Part shown: piece by piece, positions 7,362 to 14,910 of the stretch
Position numbering within the stretch: position 1 is the stretch's first letter
Layout of the letters: each line of letters opens with the position of its first letter
NCBI GenBank assembly: GCA_949293985.1
Contig: CASFFN010000021.1
Location: 1-44,187, forward strand
DNA from: an uncultured Eubacteriales bacterium
GTDB lineage: Bacteria; Bacillota; Clostridia; Oscillospirales; Oscillospiraceae
Direction: 5' to 3'
DNA: 44,187 nt
Notes under the pieces: generated by a model
Database searches by the model: none
What the model was told of the DNA's origin: nothing
The model's input: the letters and a program-made list of their open reading frames with translations, nothing else
Program-made: the position numbers and the translations under genes

Positions 7362-8297
7362 TTATTTCATCATCAGATAGGCAAAATATCCGGCATAAGC
7401 CAGGAGAAATACAACGCCATGGATAGGAATGAGTTTTTTCTTGTGAATGCCGGCAATCCACAGCAGCACTCCGGCGCCAATGGCAACAATCGTATCCACA
7501 ATAAAAGCGGAGGCAAAGGGTACGGAGATAATAACGGAGGAAAGTCCCACCACAAACAGGATGTTGAAAATATTGCTGCCCACAATATTGCCGATGGCAA
7601 TATCCGCATTGCCCTTTCTGGCGGCCATCACAGAGGTTACCAGCTCCGGCAGAGAGGTTCCCAAAGCCACAATGGTCAAGCCGATAAACCGCTCACTTAA
7701 GCCCAGAAGCCGGGCGATGTTGCTGGCGGCATCCACGGAAAAGTTACTGCCTACAATAACGGCAACCAAACCAACGGCTGTCAACAGAAGGCACATCCAG
7801 ATGGATTGATTTTTAATCTCCTCCCCTTCCAGATGTTCCGGATTCTTTCTGGCATTTATAATCAGATAAGTAAGATAACCGGCAAACACCACCAAAAGCA
7901 CTATGCCATCCACCAGCGTAATACTGCCGTCCAAGCCCTGAACCAACAGCAGAGCGGTGATGCCCAGCATAAAGGGGATGTCCACCCGGATGGTGGATTT
8001 GGCAACAGCCACGGGGGTAATCACCGCTGTCAGGCCAAGAATGATTAAAATATTCAGAATGTTGCTGCCCACGATATTTCCGATGGTAATTTCCGCATTG
8101 CCTTTCAAGGCCGCGGAAATACTGACGGCAGCTTCCGGAGCGCTGGTACCCATGGCCACAATGGTCAGTCCGATAATCAGCTGGGGAATCTTGAACTTAT
8201 TGGCAATGCCCGCCGCGCCATCTACAAACCAGTCGGCTCCCTTTACCAGTAACACAAATCCCAATGCCAGCATAAACAAATTCCATACGATATCCAT
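7362..8297 (-). CDS. Calcium/sodium antiporter, CaCA family (YrbG-like)
   Basis: A 311-residue inner-membrane cation/Ca2+ exchanger with about ten helices arranged as two homologous halves. The two alpha repeats are plain: GTSAPEAAVS with GNIVGSNILNI in the first half and GTSLPELVTS with GNIVGSNIFNI in the second; the acidic Glu in each repeat is the expected cation ligand. The halves are joined by a charged loop (ARKNPEHLEGEE). The start ATG has AAAGGAG 7 bases upstream. It stands alone behind a consensus promoter and a structured leader resembling the yybP-ykoY manganese riboswitch, which would point to a role in exporting excess divalent metal. Metal specificity cannot be read from the sequence. 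Confidence 0.9.
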   Translation of the reverse strand: MDIVWNLFMLALGFVLLVKGADWFVDGAAGIANKFKIPQLIIGLTIVAMGTSAPEAAVSISAALKGNAEITIGNIVGSNILNILIILGLTAVITPVAVAKSTIRVDIPFMLGITALLLVQGLDGSITLVDGIVLLVVFAGYLTYLIINARKNPEHLEGEEIKNQSIWMCLLLTAVGLVAVIVGSNFSVDAASNIARLLGLSERFIGLTIVALGTSLPELVTSVMAARKGNADIAIGNIVGSNIFNILFVVGLSSVIISVPFASAFIVDTIVAIGAGVLLWIAGIHKKKLIPIHGVVFLLAYAGYFAYLMMK

Positions 8298-8316
8298 AAG
8301 TAACTCCTTTCATTTT

Positions 8317-8460
8317 TGCAGGGCATAAAAAATGACCCTGCTGCAATGCCATCACAGCAAAGTCTCGCCGCTTACTTATGTGCCGGATTTGCTCCCTGCA
8401 AATCGAGAATGAGGGCAGCATAAACATGTACCTCATGCCAGTTACTCCCTAAGCCAGACT
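8317..8460 (-). ncRNA. Probable yybP-ykoY (manganese) riboswitch
   Basis: The structured leader between the promoter and the antiporter gene contains, on the minus strand, TTAGGGAGTAAC near its 5' end and GCGGCGAGACTTTGC near its 3' side. These resemble the conserved GGGGAGUA and GCGAGACUUU elements of the yybP-ykoY family, with stem-loops between them. A final hairpin (GCAGGGTCAT pairing with ATGCCCTGC) sits just before the ribosome-binding site and could control initiation. The family senses Mn2+ and often precedes metal exporters, which fits the gene. I could not confirm the closing P1 stem, so the identity is tentative. Confidence 0.5.
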
Positions 8461-8489
8461 AATATATATTACTTTGCGATTTTTGTCAA
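8461..8489 (-). promoter_or_regulatory. Promoter of the antiporter gene and its leader
   Basis: On the minus strand a perfect TTGACA (8484-8489), exactly 17 bases, and TATATT (8461-8466). Transcription would begin near 8454, right at the start of the structured leader. Confidence 0.8.
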
Positions 8490-8562
8490 CAATCTTACTG
8501 AACTTTCTTGTATTCCTCAGGGTCTTACCAATTTTTTCTTCCGTGATATCCAATTATAGGTA

Positions 8563-8591
8563 TTGACAAACGCCATGCAAGGAAATATAAT
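8563..8591 (+). promoter_or_regulatory. Promoter of tRNA-Ala
   Basis: Full consensus: TTGACA (8563-8568), 17 bases, TATAAT (8586-8591), 44 bases before the tRNA. Confidence 0.85.
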
Positions 8592-8635
8592 AGGCGGGTA
8601 CCTCACAGGGCAACGGTATTGTCCCCCTTTCATTT

Positions 8636-8711
8636 GGGCCTGTAGCGCAGCTGGGAGCGCATCACATTCGCATTGTGGGGGTCGTCGGTTCGAATCCGAT
8701 CAGGTCCACCA
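8636..8711 (+). tRNA. tRNA-Ala (anticodon CGC)
   Basis: A 76-base cloverleaf with encoded CCA. Acceptor GGGCCTG pairs with CAGGTCC and includes the G3-U70 pair that marks alanine tRNAs. The D arm has GCGC on each side, the anticodon stem TCACA/TGTGG encloses TTCGCAT (anticodon CGC), and the T arm is GTCGG-TTCGAAT-CCGAT. It reads GCG codons. It has its own consensus promoter and terminator and is not part of an rRNA operon here. Confidence 0.92.
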
Positions 8712-8750
8712 AAAATCGACAAGTTCCGCAAGGAGCTTGTCGATTTTTGC
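8712..8750 (+). terminator. Terminator of tRNA-Ala
   Basis: AAAAATCGACAAG and CTTGTCGATTTTT form a 13-base stem with a short loop directly after the tRNA; the stem's own 3' arm provides the T-run. Confidence 0.85.
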
Positions 8751-8907
8751 TTATTCACTATTCCCTATTCACTCCCCCTTGACCGGCGCAAAAGCGCCAC
8801 CCCATCATGTGGTCATTCGTCTTATTTTCCTATTTCATTGTTCCATTGATAAGCAAGCGTTTTTTCGCTTGCCCTTTTTTATCGGAAGTTTATCCTGCCA
8901 GATAAGC

Positions 8908-8935
8908 TTGCGGATTTTTTCTTTTTTGCTATAAT
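8908..8935 (+). promoter_or_regulatory. Promoter of first zinc-ribbon gene
   Basis: TTGCGG (8908-8913), 16 bases and TATAAT (8930-8935), about 23 bases before the start codon. The stretch 8751-8907 before it shows no gene or strong structure. Confidence 0.5.
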
Positions 8936-8957
8936 AAAAGAAAAAGGGGGTATTTTC

Positions 8958-10052
8958 ATGGCTGGAAATCGATGTCCGCACTGCGGAAGTCCCATTCAAA
9001 TCCGGGGAAACCGCTGGGAATGCGGCTGGTGTGGAGATTTCGGGTCACTCGCTTCCCTGAAAACGCCATCCAGGAACAAGCCCACACCTGCGTCTGTCCC
9101 AGGCCTTGGGGAATTGGAAAAAGGCGTGTGGAAAATTCTCAACGGAATCAAAGTCTATTCCCCGGATAATTACAAGGAGCCTGCCTTCCGGCTTGCCCTT
9201 TATGCCATGTCCCACGGTCTGCTGAATGCCGGTTCTGCCGGAGGGTACGGTTTATCCCTCGTCCATACTTTTCTGGGAAACTATCCGGTTTTCTCCTATG
9301 GGGACTTTCAGAAAGCTGTTTCCGGCGGCACTCCGGTTTTTGGGGACGAATTTTCCCTGTCCAGAGAGGATCTGGGAACATTCTGGAAAAATCTACTTAC
9401 CCGGCTGCCCACTTTTGAAGCTGCCGATGCCTGGCCCGACTGGCTGACGAATATTTTTGTGGGCTGGAGCGAAGTGGAGAGCCTCTTCCTGGGCTGCTCA
9501 GCGGATATGATTTATCCCACCATGACAGAACTGTTCAACGCCCACTGGCGCCAGTACCCCATGCCCCATTTCCATACCGGGGAATTGGGAGCTGCCATAC
9601 ATCACCAGGATTTCTCCGTAAGCGAATGCACCTGCCGGAATTTGCTCTTTGCATCTTTTCCGGAAGTGGCCACTTTTTTCCCACCGGAAAGATTGGAGGA
9701 TGTGGGTGTGGCAGAAATCCTGGAGGAGATGGCGGGATTCCAGCCCAAAACCGCACTGCAAATGATGAAGCTTCTGCTGGACACGGCACAGCCTCATCTG
9801 CAGGAGCCGGAAACGGCTCACACGCTTTTGGGAAATATGCTCTGTGACCTGTGTACCAACTCCGACTTTCTGCCGGTGCTGCTTTACCAGCTGGAAAGGG
9901 ACGATGTCCTTGCCCGGCAGCTGTTCCAAAGCGCCTATGTTGATTTTCCCCAGGAATGCATTTTGGAAGTCTGCGAGGATTTGGGGCGTTTGCGGCTTAC
10001 CAGGCATCTGAAGGAGCTGCTGGCGGAAAACCCCTTTTTCCAGGGTTTTTGA
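8958..10052 (+). CDS. Zinc-ribbon protein of unknown function (first of a pair)
   Basis: A 364-residue cytoplasmic protein. The N-terminus holds a four-cysteine zinc ribbon (CPHCG at residues 6-10 and CGWCG at 22-26), followed by a Pro/Thr/Ser linker (about 33-48) and a long, mostly helical domain without a motif that I recognise. There is no signal peptide or membrane helix. GGGGG lies 8 bases before the ATG. The next gene at 10171 also begins with a zinc ribbon and a Pro/Thr-rich linker, but the bodies are not obviously alike. N-terminal ribbons of this kind often serve as adaptor modules; I do not assign a function. Confidence 0.6.
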   Translation: MAGNRCPHCGSPIQIRGNRWECGWCGDFGSLASLKTPSRNKPTPASVPGLGELEKGVWKILNGIKVYSPDNYKEPAFRLALYAMSHGLLNAGSAGGYGLSLVHTFLGNYPVFSYGDFQKAVSGGTPVFGDEFSLSREDLGTFWKNLLTRLPTFEAADAWPDWLTNIFVGWSEVESLFLGCSADMIYPTMTELFNAHWRQYPMPHFHTGELGAAIHHQDFSVSECTCRNLLFASFPEVATFFPPERLEDVGVAEILEEMAGFQPKTALQMMKLLLDTAQPHLQEPETAHTLLGNMLCDLCTNSDFLPVLLYQLERDDVLARQLFQSAYVDFPQECILEVCEDLGRLRLTRHLKELLAENPFFQGF

Positions 10053-10070
10053 AAAAAGATGTTTTCCCCC

Positions 10071-10124
10071 AATATTCACTTCTTTTTAACTTTCCGTTGA
10101 CATTTTTCTCATAAAGAATATAAT
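10071..10124 (+). promoter_or_regulatory. Promoter of second zinc-ribbon gene
   Basis: TTGACA (10097-10102), 16 bases and TATAAT (10119-10124). The octamer AATATTCA at 10071-10078 upstream is the same word that is repeated in the amino-acid transporter promoter region near 24243-24394. Confidence 0.65.
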
Positions 10125-10170
10125 TTATCATATCAGCTTTGCGCTGTAATTATTTAGGAAGTGATGCGCC

Positions 10171-11361
10171 ATGTCCTCTGCCCGTTGCCCCGATTGTTCC
10201 GCGCCTCTGCTGATGAAGATGGATGGCAGCAGCGCCGTTTGCCCTCACTGCGGGCGTGAATTTCCATGCGGAACACCGGAATCCGACCCGCCGGCCACAA
10301 CGGTTCCTTCCCAGCGGCTGGTTCAGTTGGCATCCGCGTTTGAACACGCATTGGGACAATTTATATCTCAAAAATGTGATATTTCCTCCGTGCTTTCCTG
10401 TCTCCAGGAGCTTTCCCAGCTTCCCAAATCCTATCAGAATGTTCTTTCTGAGAGATTTGCATATGATTTGATAGATGCCTGCCGCAAGAAAAAGCCTCCT
10501 GTTCTTTGGAAGCCCCTGCTCCGGGGAATTGTGGGAGCAGCCCCGGTTTTCCCGGAAACACAGTATCAAAAGGTCATTTGCTGCGCCTTGACCTGTATCG
10601 GAAACGACTTGATTTCCCCGGTGGAGCAGGCCCTGATAAACTGGCGGCGGCACCCCGAAGTGCAGAAAAATGAAAATAATGCTTTGGAAATCCTGGAAAA
10701 CTGCAATACCGCCACGCAGCAGGTTCTGGAAACGCTGGATTGTGAATTTCTGGCAAAGCATCAGGAATTGTTTGAAGCACCCTTAATGGAGCTGTTTGAA
10801 CGCTTGAACAGCATCAGTTGGGATGTGGAAGCGCTTTCCTGTTTGCGGCCGGTTCCCGGAAATCCCCGCCAATACGAACAGTACCCTTTTTTGCCCAGCA
10901 CCAACCACATTACCCAGCGCAGCACCCTATTCCAAAACCGGAGTATTGTAGATAACAGAAAGTACCAACTCCGGCACGGCTGCATCCGGGTTCGGCAGCA
11001 GCGAAAGGACGCCTATTGGCAGGCGCACCCGGAACAGCGTATGGAACTGGAAAATCGCTGGGTGGAGCTGCGGATGAACATTGCCGCTCTGCGGCGGAAA
11101 ATCAGTCTGAGCCCCCAGATTGCCAGAATGCAGGAAATCCAGAGCGAGTTAAACCGACTCGCAGCGGAGTCCGCCTCTCTTGGTTTGCTGCAATACCGGC
11201 AAAAAACGGAAATCCGTGCCAGAGAAGCGGCGCTGAACGAAGAATTTTCCCGGTTGGACCAGCAATTCAACGAGTTGGAAAAAGAAGCGCGAAATCAAGT
11301 TTATGTCTTGCAAGAGGAATTGGATCGAGTCGCCAAAGAACTGGATGGTGTGGTATCCTGA
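10171..11361 (+). CDS. Zinc-ribbon and coiled-coil protein of unknown function (second of a pair)
   Basis: A 396-residue protein with an N-terminal zinc ribbon (CPDCS at 6-10, CPHCG at 24-28), a Pro/Thr-rich linker, a helical middle domain, and a long charged coiled coil in the last 110 residues or so (rich in Glu, Gln, Arg and Leu; ends EELDRVAKELDGVVS). There is no signal peptide or membrane segment. It has its own promoter and an AGGAAG ribosome-binding site, so the pair may be expressed separately. The coiled coil suggests self-association or a scaffold. I do not recognise the family. Confidence 0.6.
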   Translation: MSSARCPDCSAPLLMKMDGSSAVCPHCGREFPCGTPESDPPATTVPSQRLVQLASAFEHALGQFISQKCDISSVLSCLQELSQLPKSYQNVLSERFAYDLIDACRKKKPPVLWKPLLRGIVGAAPVFPETQYQKVICCALTCIGNDLISPVEQALINWRRHPEVQKNENNALEILENCNTATQQVLETLDCEFLAKHQELFEAPLMELFERLNSISWDVEALSCLRPVPGNPRQYEQYPFLPSTNHITQRSTLFQNRSIVDNRKYQLRHGCIRVRQQRKDAYWQAHPEQRMELENRWVELRMNIAALRRKISLSPQIARMQEIQSELNRLAAESASLGLLQYRQKTEIRAREAALNEEFSRLDQQFNELEKEARNQVYVLQEELDRVAKELDGVVS

Positions 11362-11381
11362 CCCTGCGATCCCATATCAAA

Positions 11382-11503
11382 AAGCCGGCCGGGTTGCCTT
11401 TCCATGGCAATCCGGCCGGCTTATTGGTTAAAGAAATCCACCGGCACTGCCGGTGGTTTTCTTTAACCAATAAAAGGTCAGGCAGCGACGCTTCCTGACC
11501 TTT
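11382..11503. terminator. Array of three adjacent hairpins between convergent genes
   Basis: Three separate hairpins follow one another: 11382-11422 (AAGCCGGCCGG ... CCGGCCGGCTT), 11423-11471 (ATTGGTTAAAGAAA ... TTCTTTAACCAAT around an inner CCACCGGCA/GCCGGTGG) and 11473-11503 (AAAGGTCAGG ... CCTGACCTTT). They lie between the stops of two convergent genes and probably end both transcripts. The array is bounded by the nine-base direct repeat CATATCAAA (11373-11381 and 11504-11512), which hints at an inserted block. Confidence 0.6.
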
Positions 11504-11507
11504 CATA

Positions 11508-11933
11508 TCAAACCAACACACAGTTCATATAATACAGCGCAATGGGTACCCCCAGGGTAAACACGCTGATCAGGAAGGGATAGGTCATCCGCTTGGAAAG
11601 GAACATCATTAAGACGCACAAAGCGGTAATGGCCAAAGGCCCCATCACAGCAACATTTTTATCCAGCATCTGGGACGCAATTACAAGCGCCCCGTCCTGA
11701 ATTTTGGGAATCGATATGGCAATCTGAGCCGGCAGGGAACGGGCGTTGCGCAATGCCAGAATCACCGCCGCAACTCCTACGGGAATCCCCAGAAGCAAAC
11801 TGCGAAGCCGGTAAATCCACAGCCCGGCGGTATGAAGCACTCTGCCGGTCTTCTCCCTTCCCGGACGGGTCCTTTCCATAAACCCATTCCATTTATCCTT
11901 CATATCAGAGAAAAAACTCTTTTTCTTATCCAT
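11508..11933 (-). CDS. Small membrane protein, unknown function
   Basis: A 141-residue protein with a basic, soluble N-terminus (residues 1-38) and about three membrane helices (around 44-62, 90-110 and 118-137). I recognise no motif or family. It is a single gene transcribed from a promoter at 11963-11991 that overlaps the promoter of the divergent small gene at 12062. The stop codon lies within the nine-base direct repeat bordering the hairpin array. Confidence 0.55.
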   Translation of the reverse strand: MDKKKSFFSDMKDKWNGFMERTRPGREKTGRVLHTAGLWIYRLRSLLLGIPVGVAAVILALRNARSLPAQIAISIPKIQDGALVIASQMLDKNVAVMGPLAITALCVLMMFLSKRMTYPFLISVFTLGVPIALYYMNCVLV

Positions 11934-11962
11934 AAAGCCACCTCCGGCGGAAATCTTCTTGT

Positions 11963-11991
11963 ATCATAGCATAAAAAGGCCCATTTGACAA
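11963..11991 (-). promoter_or_regulatory. Promoter of the 141-residue membrane protein gene
   Basis: On the minus strand TTGTCA (11986-11991), 17 bases and TATGAT (11963-11968) with an extended TGC before it. Its -35 box overlaps the TTGACA of the opposite promoter. Confidence 0.5.
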
Positions 11992-12021
11992 GAGATGTAT
12001 TACTGTCCGGATAATTGGACA
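11985..12021 (+). promoter_or_regulatory. Promoter and operator-like dyad upstream of the 55-residue gene
   Basis: TTGACA (11985-11990) and GATAAT (12010-12015) with a long 19-base spacer. The dyad TGTCC (12004-12008) and GGACA (12017-12021) straddles the -10 box, as an operator would. Confidence 0.35.
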
Positions 12022-12061
12022 TTTTTTATTGTATCCTGTTGTAAAAGGAGGATGTTACACA

Positions 12062-12229
12062 ATGAAATCCGTTTCTACTTACACCCGAAGCAAAAACCGC
12101 GAATATATTCCCTATCCCAACTGCGCCACCCGGCAGGAGATTCTGGACAAATGCCTGAATCGTCTGCTGATTGTGGTTTCCTGCCTGGGCTTTGCCGGGA
12201 TCATCCTGTTTCTGGTAGCCATGTCCTGA
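12062..12229 (+). CDS. Small single-helix membrane protein
   Basis: A 55-residue product with a soluble basic and Tyr-rich head (residues 1-31) and one C-terminal membrane helix (about 33-53), ending AMS. I use the ATG at 12062, which has AGGAGG 10 bases upstream; a longer frame from 12029 would start before that site. No family is recognised. The good ribosome-binding site, the promoter upstream and the sensible membrane topology make it likely real. Confidence 0.55.
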   Translation: MKSVSTYTRSKNREYIPYPNCATRQEILDKCLNRLLIVVSCLGFAGIILFLVAMS

Positions 12230-12248
12230 AAGGCTTTTGCACAAACCG

Positions 12249-12743
12249 TCACTTTTGAAGCAAATCTTCCGGGTGCAGAAGCCAACAGCCCTGAATTTGG
12301 TTTTCTTCAATGAGCAGCATACCGGCAGAGCCGCCATAGGAGCCGCAAGCGCCGGGATTCAGCACCCACAGTCCATCCCGCTCCCGGTAGCACTCCGCCC
12401 GGTGGGTGTGTCCATAGAGCACCGCCTGAGCTCCCTCTTTTCTGGCCTCTTTCAAAAGGCGGTCCGTGGAAGATTTCACCCCATGCAGGTGGCCATGGGT
12501 CATATAGATCTGTACCCCGGCAATGTTACAGGAAAGAATCCCGGGGACGGACTCAGTCATGCGGTAATAATCGCAGTTTCCCGGCACACGATAATTGGGG
12601 ACTCCCGGGAACTCCTCTGCAATTGCCTCTCCATCTTCATAGTAATCCCCCAGGTGGATGAACGCATCCGGCTTGATTCGCTCCATACACAGCCGCATGA
12701 AACTTCTGGCGGCGTGGGAATCGGAAAACACCAAAATTTTCAT
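12249..12743 (-). CDS. YfcE/MJ0936-type metallophosphodiesterase
   Basis: A 164-residue cytoplasmic calcineurin-like phosphoesterase. The metal-binding blocks are all present: FSDSH (residues 6-10), HLGDYY (30-35), PGNCD (54-58), THGH (82-85) and YGHTHR (109-114). Length and the GNCD form fit the YfcE/MJ0936 family of small phosphodiesterases, whose physiological substrate is generally unknown. The start ATG has AGGTGA close upstream. It is convergent with the 55-residue gene and divergent from the three-gene cassette at 12849. Confidence 0.88.
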   Translation of the reverse strand: MKILVFSDSHAARSFMRLCMERIKPDAFIHLGDYYEDGEAIAEEFPGVPNYRVPGNCDYYRMTESVPGILSCNIAGVQIYMTHGHLHGVKSSTDRLLKEARKEGAQAVLYGHTHRAECYRERDGLWVLNPGACGSYGGSAGMLLIEENQIQGCWLLHPEDLLQK

Positions 12744-12848
12744 AAGTCACCTACTGTTCTATTCCCGCATATAGTATTAACAGCAGAGCGTAAATCGACA
12801 CTCTGATATGTGCCTATTATAGCAGGAAAAATGACAGGAGGCAATCGA

Positions 12849-13085
12849 ATGCAGAAAAATTCATCGGATTTTTCCATGCAGGAGGCCCTGCGTCTGGCAA
12901 AAAGTCCTACCGGGCAGCGGCTTCTTGCCATGCTTCAGCAATATGACGCCGGGACGCTGGAAAAGGCAGCCGCCCAGGCCTCTCAGGGCAACTCCGGCGC
13001 AGCCAGGGAAACTTTGCAGACCCTCCTGGCTTCCCCCCAAATGCAAGCCATGCTTCAGCAGCTGAGGAGGGAACAAAATGGATGA
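12849..13085 (+). CDS. Small helical protein, first of a three-gene overlapping cassette
   Basis: A 78-residue soluble protein, all alpha in appearance, with two similar-looking halves: SPTGQRLLAMLQQY and SPQMQAMLQQLRRE, joined by an Ala/Gln-rich stretch. I take the ATG at 12849 with AGGAGG 7 bases upstream. Its 3' end overlaps the next gene by 8 bases. I do not recognise a named family; proteins of this look occur as hypotheticals in Clostridia (recollection, not checked). Confidence 0.6.
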   Translation: MQKNSSDFSMQEALRLAKSPTGQRLLAMLQQYDAGTLEKAAAQASQGNSGAARETLQTLLASPQMQAMLQQLRREQNG

Positions 13086-13431
13086 TTTAGAGGAAAAGCT
13101 GGGGGCAATTTTATCCGACCCGAAGGCCATGGAGCAGATTTACTCCATGGCGCAGGCGTTGGGGCAATCCCCTCCTGAGCAATCCCAAAACGAAGCTGTC
13201 CAGAAGAGTTTTTCCGGGCTGGAGGGAATTGACCCCGGTATGCTGAAAACCATATCCGGTATTGCGTCTCAGGGGCAAATCTCTTCCCAGGAGCATGATT
13301 TATTATGCGCTCTGCGTCCATATCTGGCTCCACGCCGCATTGAAAAACTGGAAAAGGCCATGCGCGCAGCCAAAATGGCCTCGATAGCCTCTGCCTTTCT
13401 GGGCAATTCCCAAAATCAACCCGGCAGGTGA
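13078..13431 (+). CDS. Small helical protein, second of the cassette
   Basis: A 117-residue soluble protein. It opens with an acidic helix (MDDLEEKLGAILSDPKAMEQ), has a Gln/Ser-rich middle, and ends with a basic helical block (LLCALRPYLAPRRIEKLEKA) followed by an Ala-rich tail. There is no signal peptide or membrane helix. GGAGG lies upstream within the first gene, and its stop overlaps the start region of the third. Strict co-translation with its neighbours suggests a shared complex. The function is unknown. Confidence 0.6.
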   Translation: MDDLEEKLGAILSDPKAMEQIYSMAQALGQSPPEQSQNEAVQKSFSGLEGIDPGMLKTISGIASQGQISSQEHDLLCALRPYLAPRRIEKLEKAMRAAKMASIASAFLGNSQNQPGR

Positions 13432-13436
13432 TTCCC

Positions 13437-13763
13437 ATGTATAATCGATATATTCCTCAGCCTGACGGCTCCTACCAACGAAAGCGGATGCCGGAACCCC
13501 AAGCCCCCCCTCCAGCCGCACCCCATCCCTTCCCTCCGTCTCAACCAAAACAACCTGTCCCCGTCAATCCCCAGCCGCAGCAAGTCCAAATGCAAAATGG
13601 CATCGGAAGCGGTAACCTCTCTGCCTTTTTCCGGCAGTTCCTTCCCGGAAACTTTGAAACCGGTGACCTGATTGTGGTTCTGCTTTTGCTGCTGATGGCG
13701 GGGGACAGCAAGGAAAATCAAAACAACGCCCTTCTCACACTTGCGCTTTACTTCCTTATGTAA
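13437..13763 (+). CDS. Proline-rich protein with hydrophobic C-terminus, third of the cassette
   Basis: A 108-residue protein. Residues 1-55 are Pro/Gln-rich (a run of PxxP-like repeats), a short helical link follows (SAFFRQFLPGNFE), and the end is a hydrophobic segment LIVVLLLLLMAGD, a polar gap, and LLTLALYFLM. That split hydrophobic tail resembles small clostridial proteins of unknown role often met near sporulation genes; this is recollection, not proof. I start at the ATG at 13437, which has AGGTGA upstream, not the GTG at 13428 that overlaps the previous stop. Confidence 0.55.
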   Translation: MYNRYIPQPDGSYQRKRMPEPQAPPPAAPHPFPPSQPKQPVPVNPQPQQVQMQNGIGSGNLSAFFRQFLPGNFETGDLIVVLLLLLMAGDSKENQNNALLTLALYFLM

Positions 13764-13848
13764 ATTTTTTTAATTCTTTTACTGGCGGTTTGTAAAAAGC
13801 ATATTGGTTTTTCTCTGTTTTTTTGTTGGTATTTCTGGGCGCTTTGTA

Positions 13849-13878
13849 TTGCAATTTTCATAAGGACAATGGTATAAT
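13849..13878 (+). promoter_or_regulatory. Promoter of prs-pth
   Basis: TTGCAA (13849-13854), 18 bases and TATAAT (13873-13878), about 60 bases before prs. Confidence 0.5.
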
Positions 13879-13939
13879 GTGGTATATTGGCTCATGGCGC
13901 GGCTATGGGTAGATAAAGAATAAAGTGAGGTATTCTCGG

Positions 13940-14905
13940 ATGATTGCGTATGAGGACAACATCAAAATTTTCTGCGGTACGGCCAGTCGCAGCTTTGCAG
14001 AGACCGTCTGCAAGGAGTTGCAGCTTCCCATGGGGGCCGGTGTGGTAAGCTCCTTTGCCGATGGAGAGGTTTCTGTTACTCTGGAGGAGACTGTACGCGG
14101 CGCAGATGTCTTCCTGATCAATTCCACCTGTAAGCCCGTAAACGACAATCTCATGGAGCTGTTGATTATGATTGACGCTTGCCGCCGCGCATCCGCCGGT
14201 CGTATCACCGCTGTCATTCCTTATTTTGGCTATGCCCGTCAGGACCGCAAAGCCAAGAGCCGTGATCCCATCTCTTCCAAGCTGGTGGCCAATATGCTCA
14301 CCGCTGCCGGCGCAAATCGTGTGCTGACTATGGATTTGCACGCCGCCCAGATTCAGGGCTTCTTTGATATCCCTGTGGACCATCTGCTGGGCAACCCCAC
14401 CTTTGTCCACTATTACATGAATAAGTTCCCGGAAAATCAGTACAACCACGACGATTTTGTGGTGGTATCTCCCGATGTAGGTTCCGTGGGCCGCGCCCGT
14501 GCTTTCGCCGGGAAGGTGCACATGGGACTGGCCATCGTTGACAAGCGCCGCCCCAAGGCCAACGTGTGTGAGGTTATGAATGTCATCGGCGATGTTCGGG
14601 ATAAAACCTGCATTCTGTATGACGATCTGGTGGATACTGCCGGTTCTCTGTGCAACGCTGCCAAGGCGCTGGTAGAGATTGGCGGCGCCAAGGAGGTCTA
14701 CGCATGCGCTACCCACGGCGTTCTCTCCGGCCCTGCCTTTGAGCGGATTGAGAACAGCCCCATCAAGGAACTTGTCATTCACAACACCATCCCCCTGCCT
14801 GATAACTGCACCTGCAAGAAAATCAAACAGCTGGATGTGGCTCCCATTTTTGCCCGTGCCATTTCCCACATTCACGGCGCCACCTCCATCGCTGACCTGT
14901 TCTAA
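13940..14905 (+). CDS. prs: Ribose-phosphate pyrophosphokinase (PRPP synthase)
   Basis: A 321-residue cytoplasmic enzyme that makes 5-phosphoribosyl 1-diphosphate from ribose 5-phosphate and ATP, feeding purine, pyrimidine, NAD, His and Trp synthesis. Visible family marks are FADGEVSV (residues 38-45), the ATP-binding PYFGYARQDRK region, the DLHAAQIQGFF block, and the PRPP loop ILYDDLVDTAGSL. The flexible catalytic loop reads VDKRRPKANV. I choose the ATG at 13940 (MIAYEDN) with GTGAGG about 9 bases upstream over a GTG five codons earlier that is the ribosome-binding site itself. pth follows after 5 bases, so the two form an operon. Confidence 0.93.
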   Translation: MIAYEDNIKIFCGTASRSFAETVCKELQLPMGAGVVSSFADGEVSVTLEETVRGADVFLINSTCKPVNDNLMELLIMIDACRRASAGRITAVIPYFGYARQDRKAKSRDPISSKLVANMLTAAGANRVLTMDLHAAQIQGFFDIPVDHLLGNPTFVHYYMNKFPENQYNHDDFVVVSPDVGSVGRARAFAGKVHMGLAIVDKRRPKANVCEVMNVIGDVRDKTCILYDDLVDTAGSLCNAAKALVEIGGAKEVYACATHGVLSGPAFERIENSPIKELVIHNTIPLPDNCTCKKIKQLDVAPIFARAISHIHGATSIADLF

Positions 14906-14910
14906 AAGCG

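Noticed and set aside
5692..7461. A 589-codon minus-strand frame antisense to gltX
   Set aside because: It is a shadow of gltX, whose motifs are unmistakable, and it crosses the bidirectional terminator into the antiporter gene.
8563..8934. A 123-codon plus-strand frame over tRNA-Ala
   Set aside because: It covers the tRNA and its terminator; it is an artefact of open sequence.
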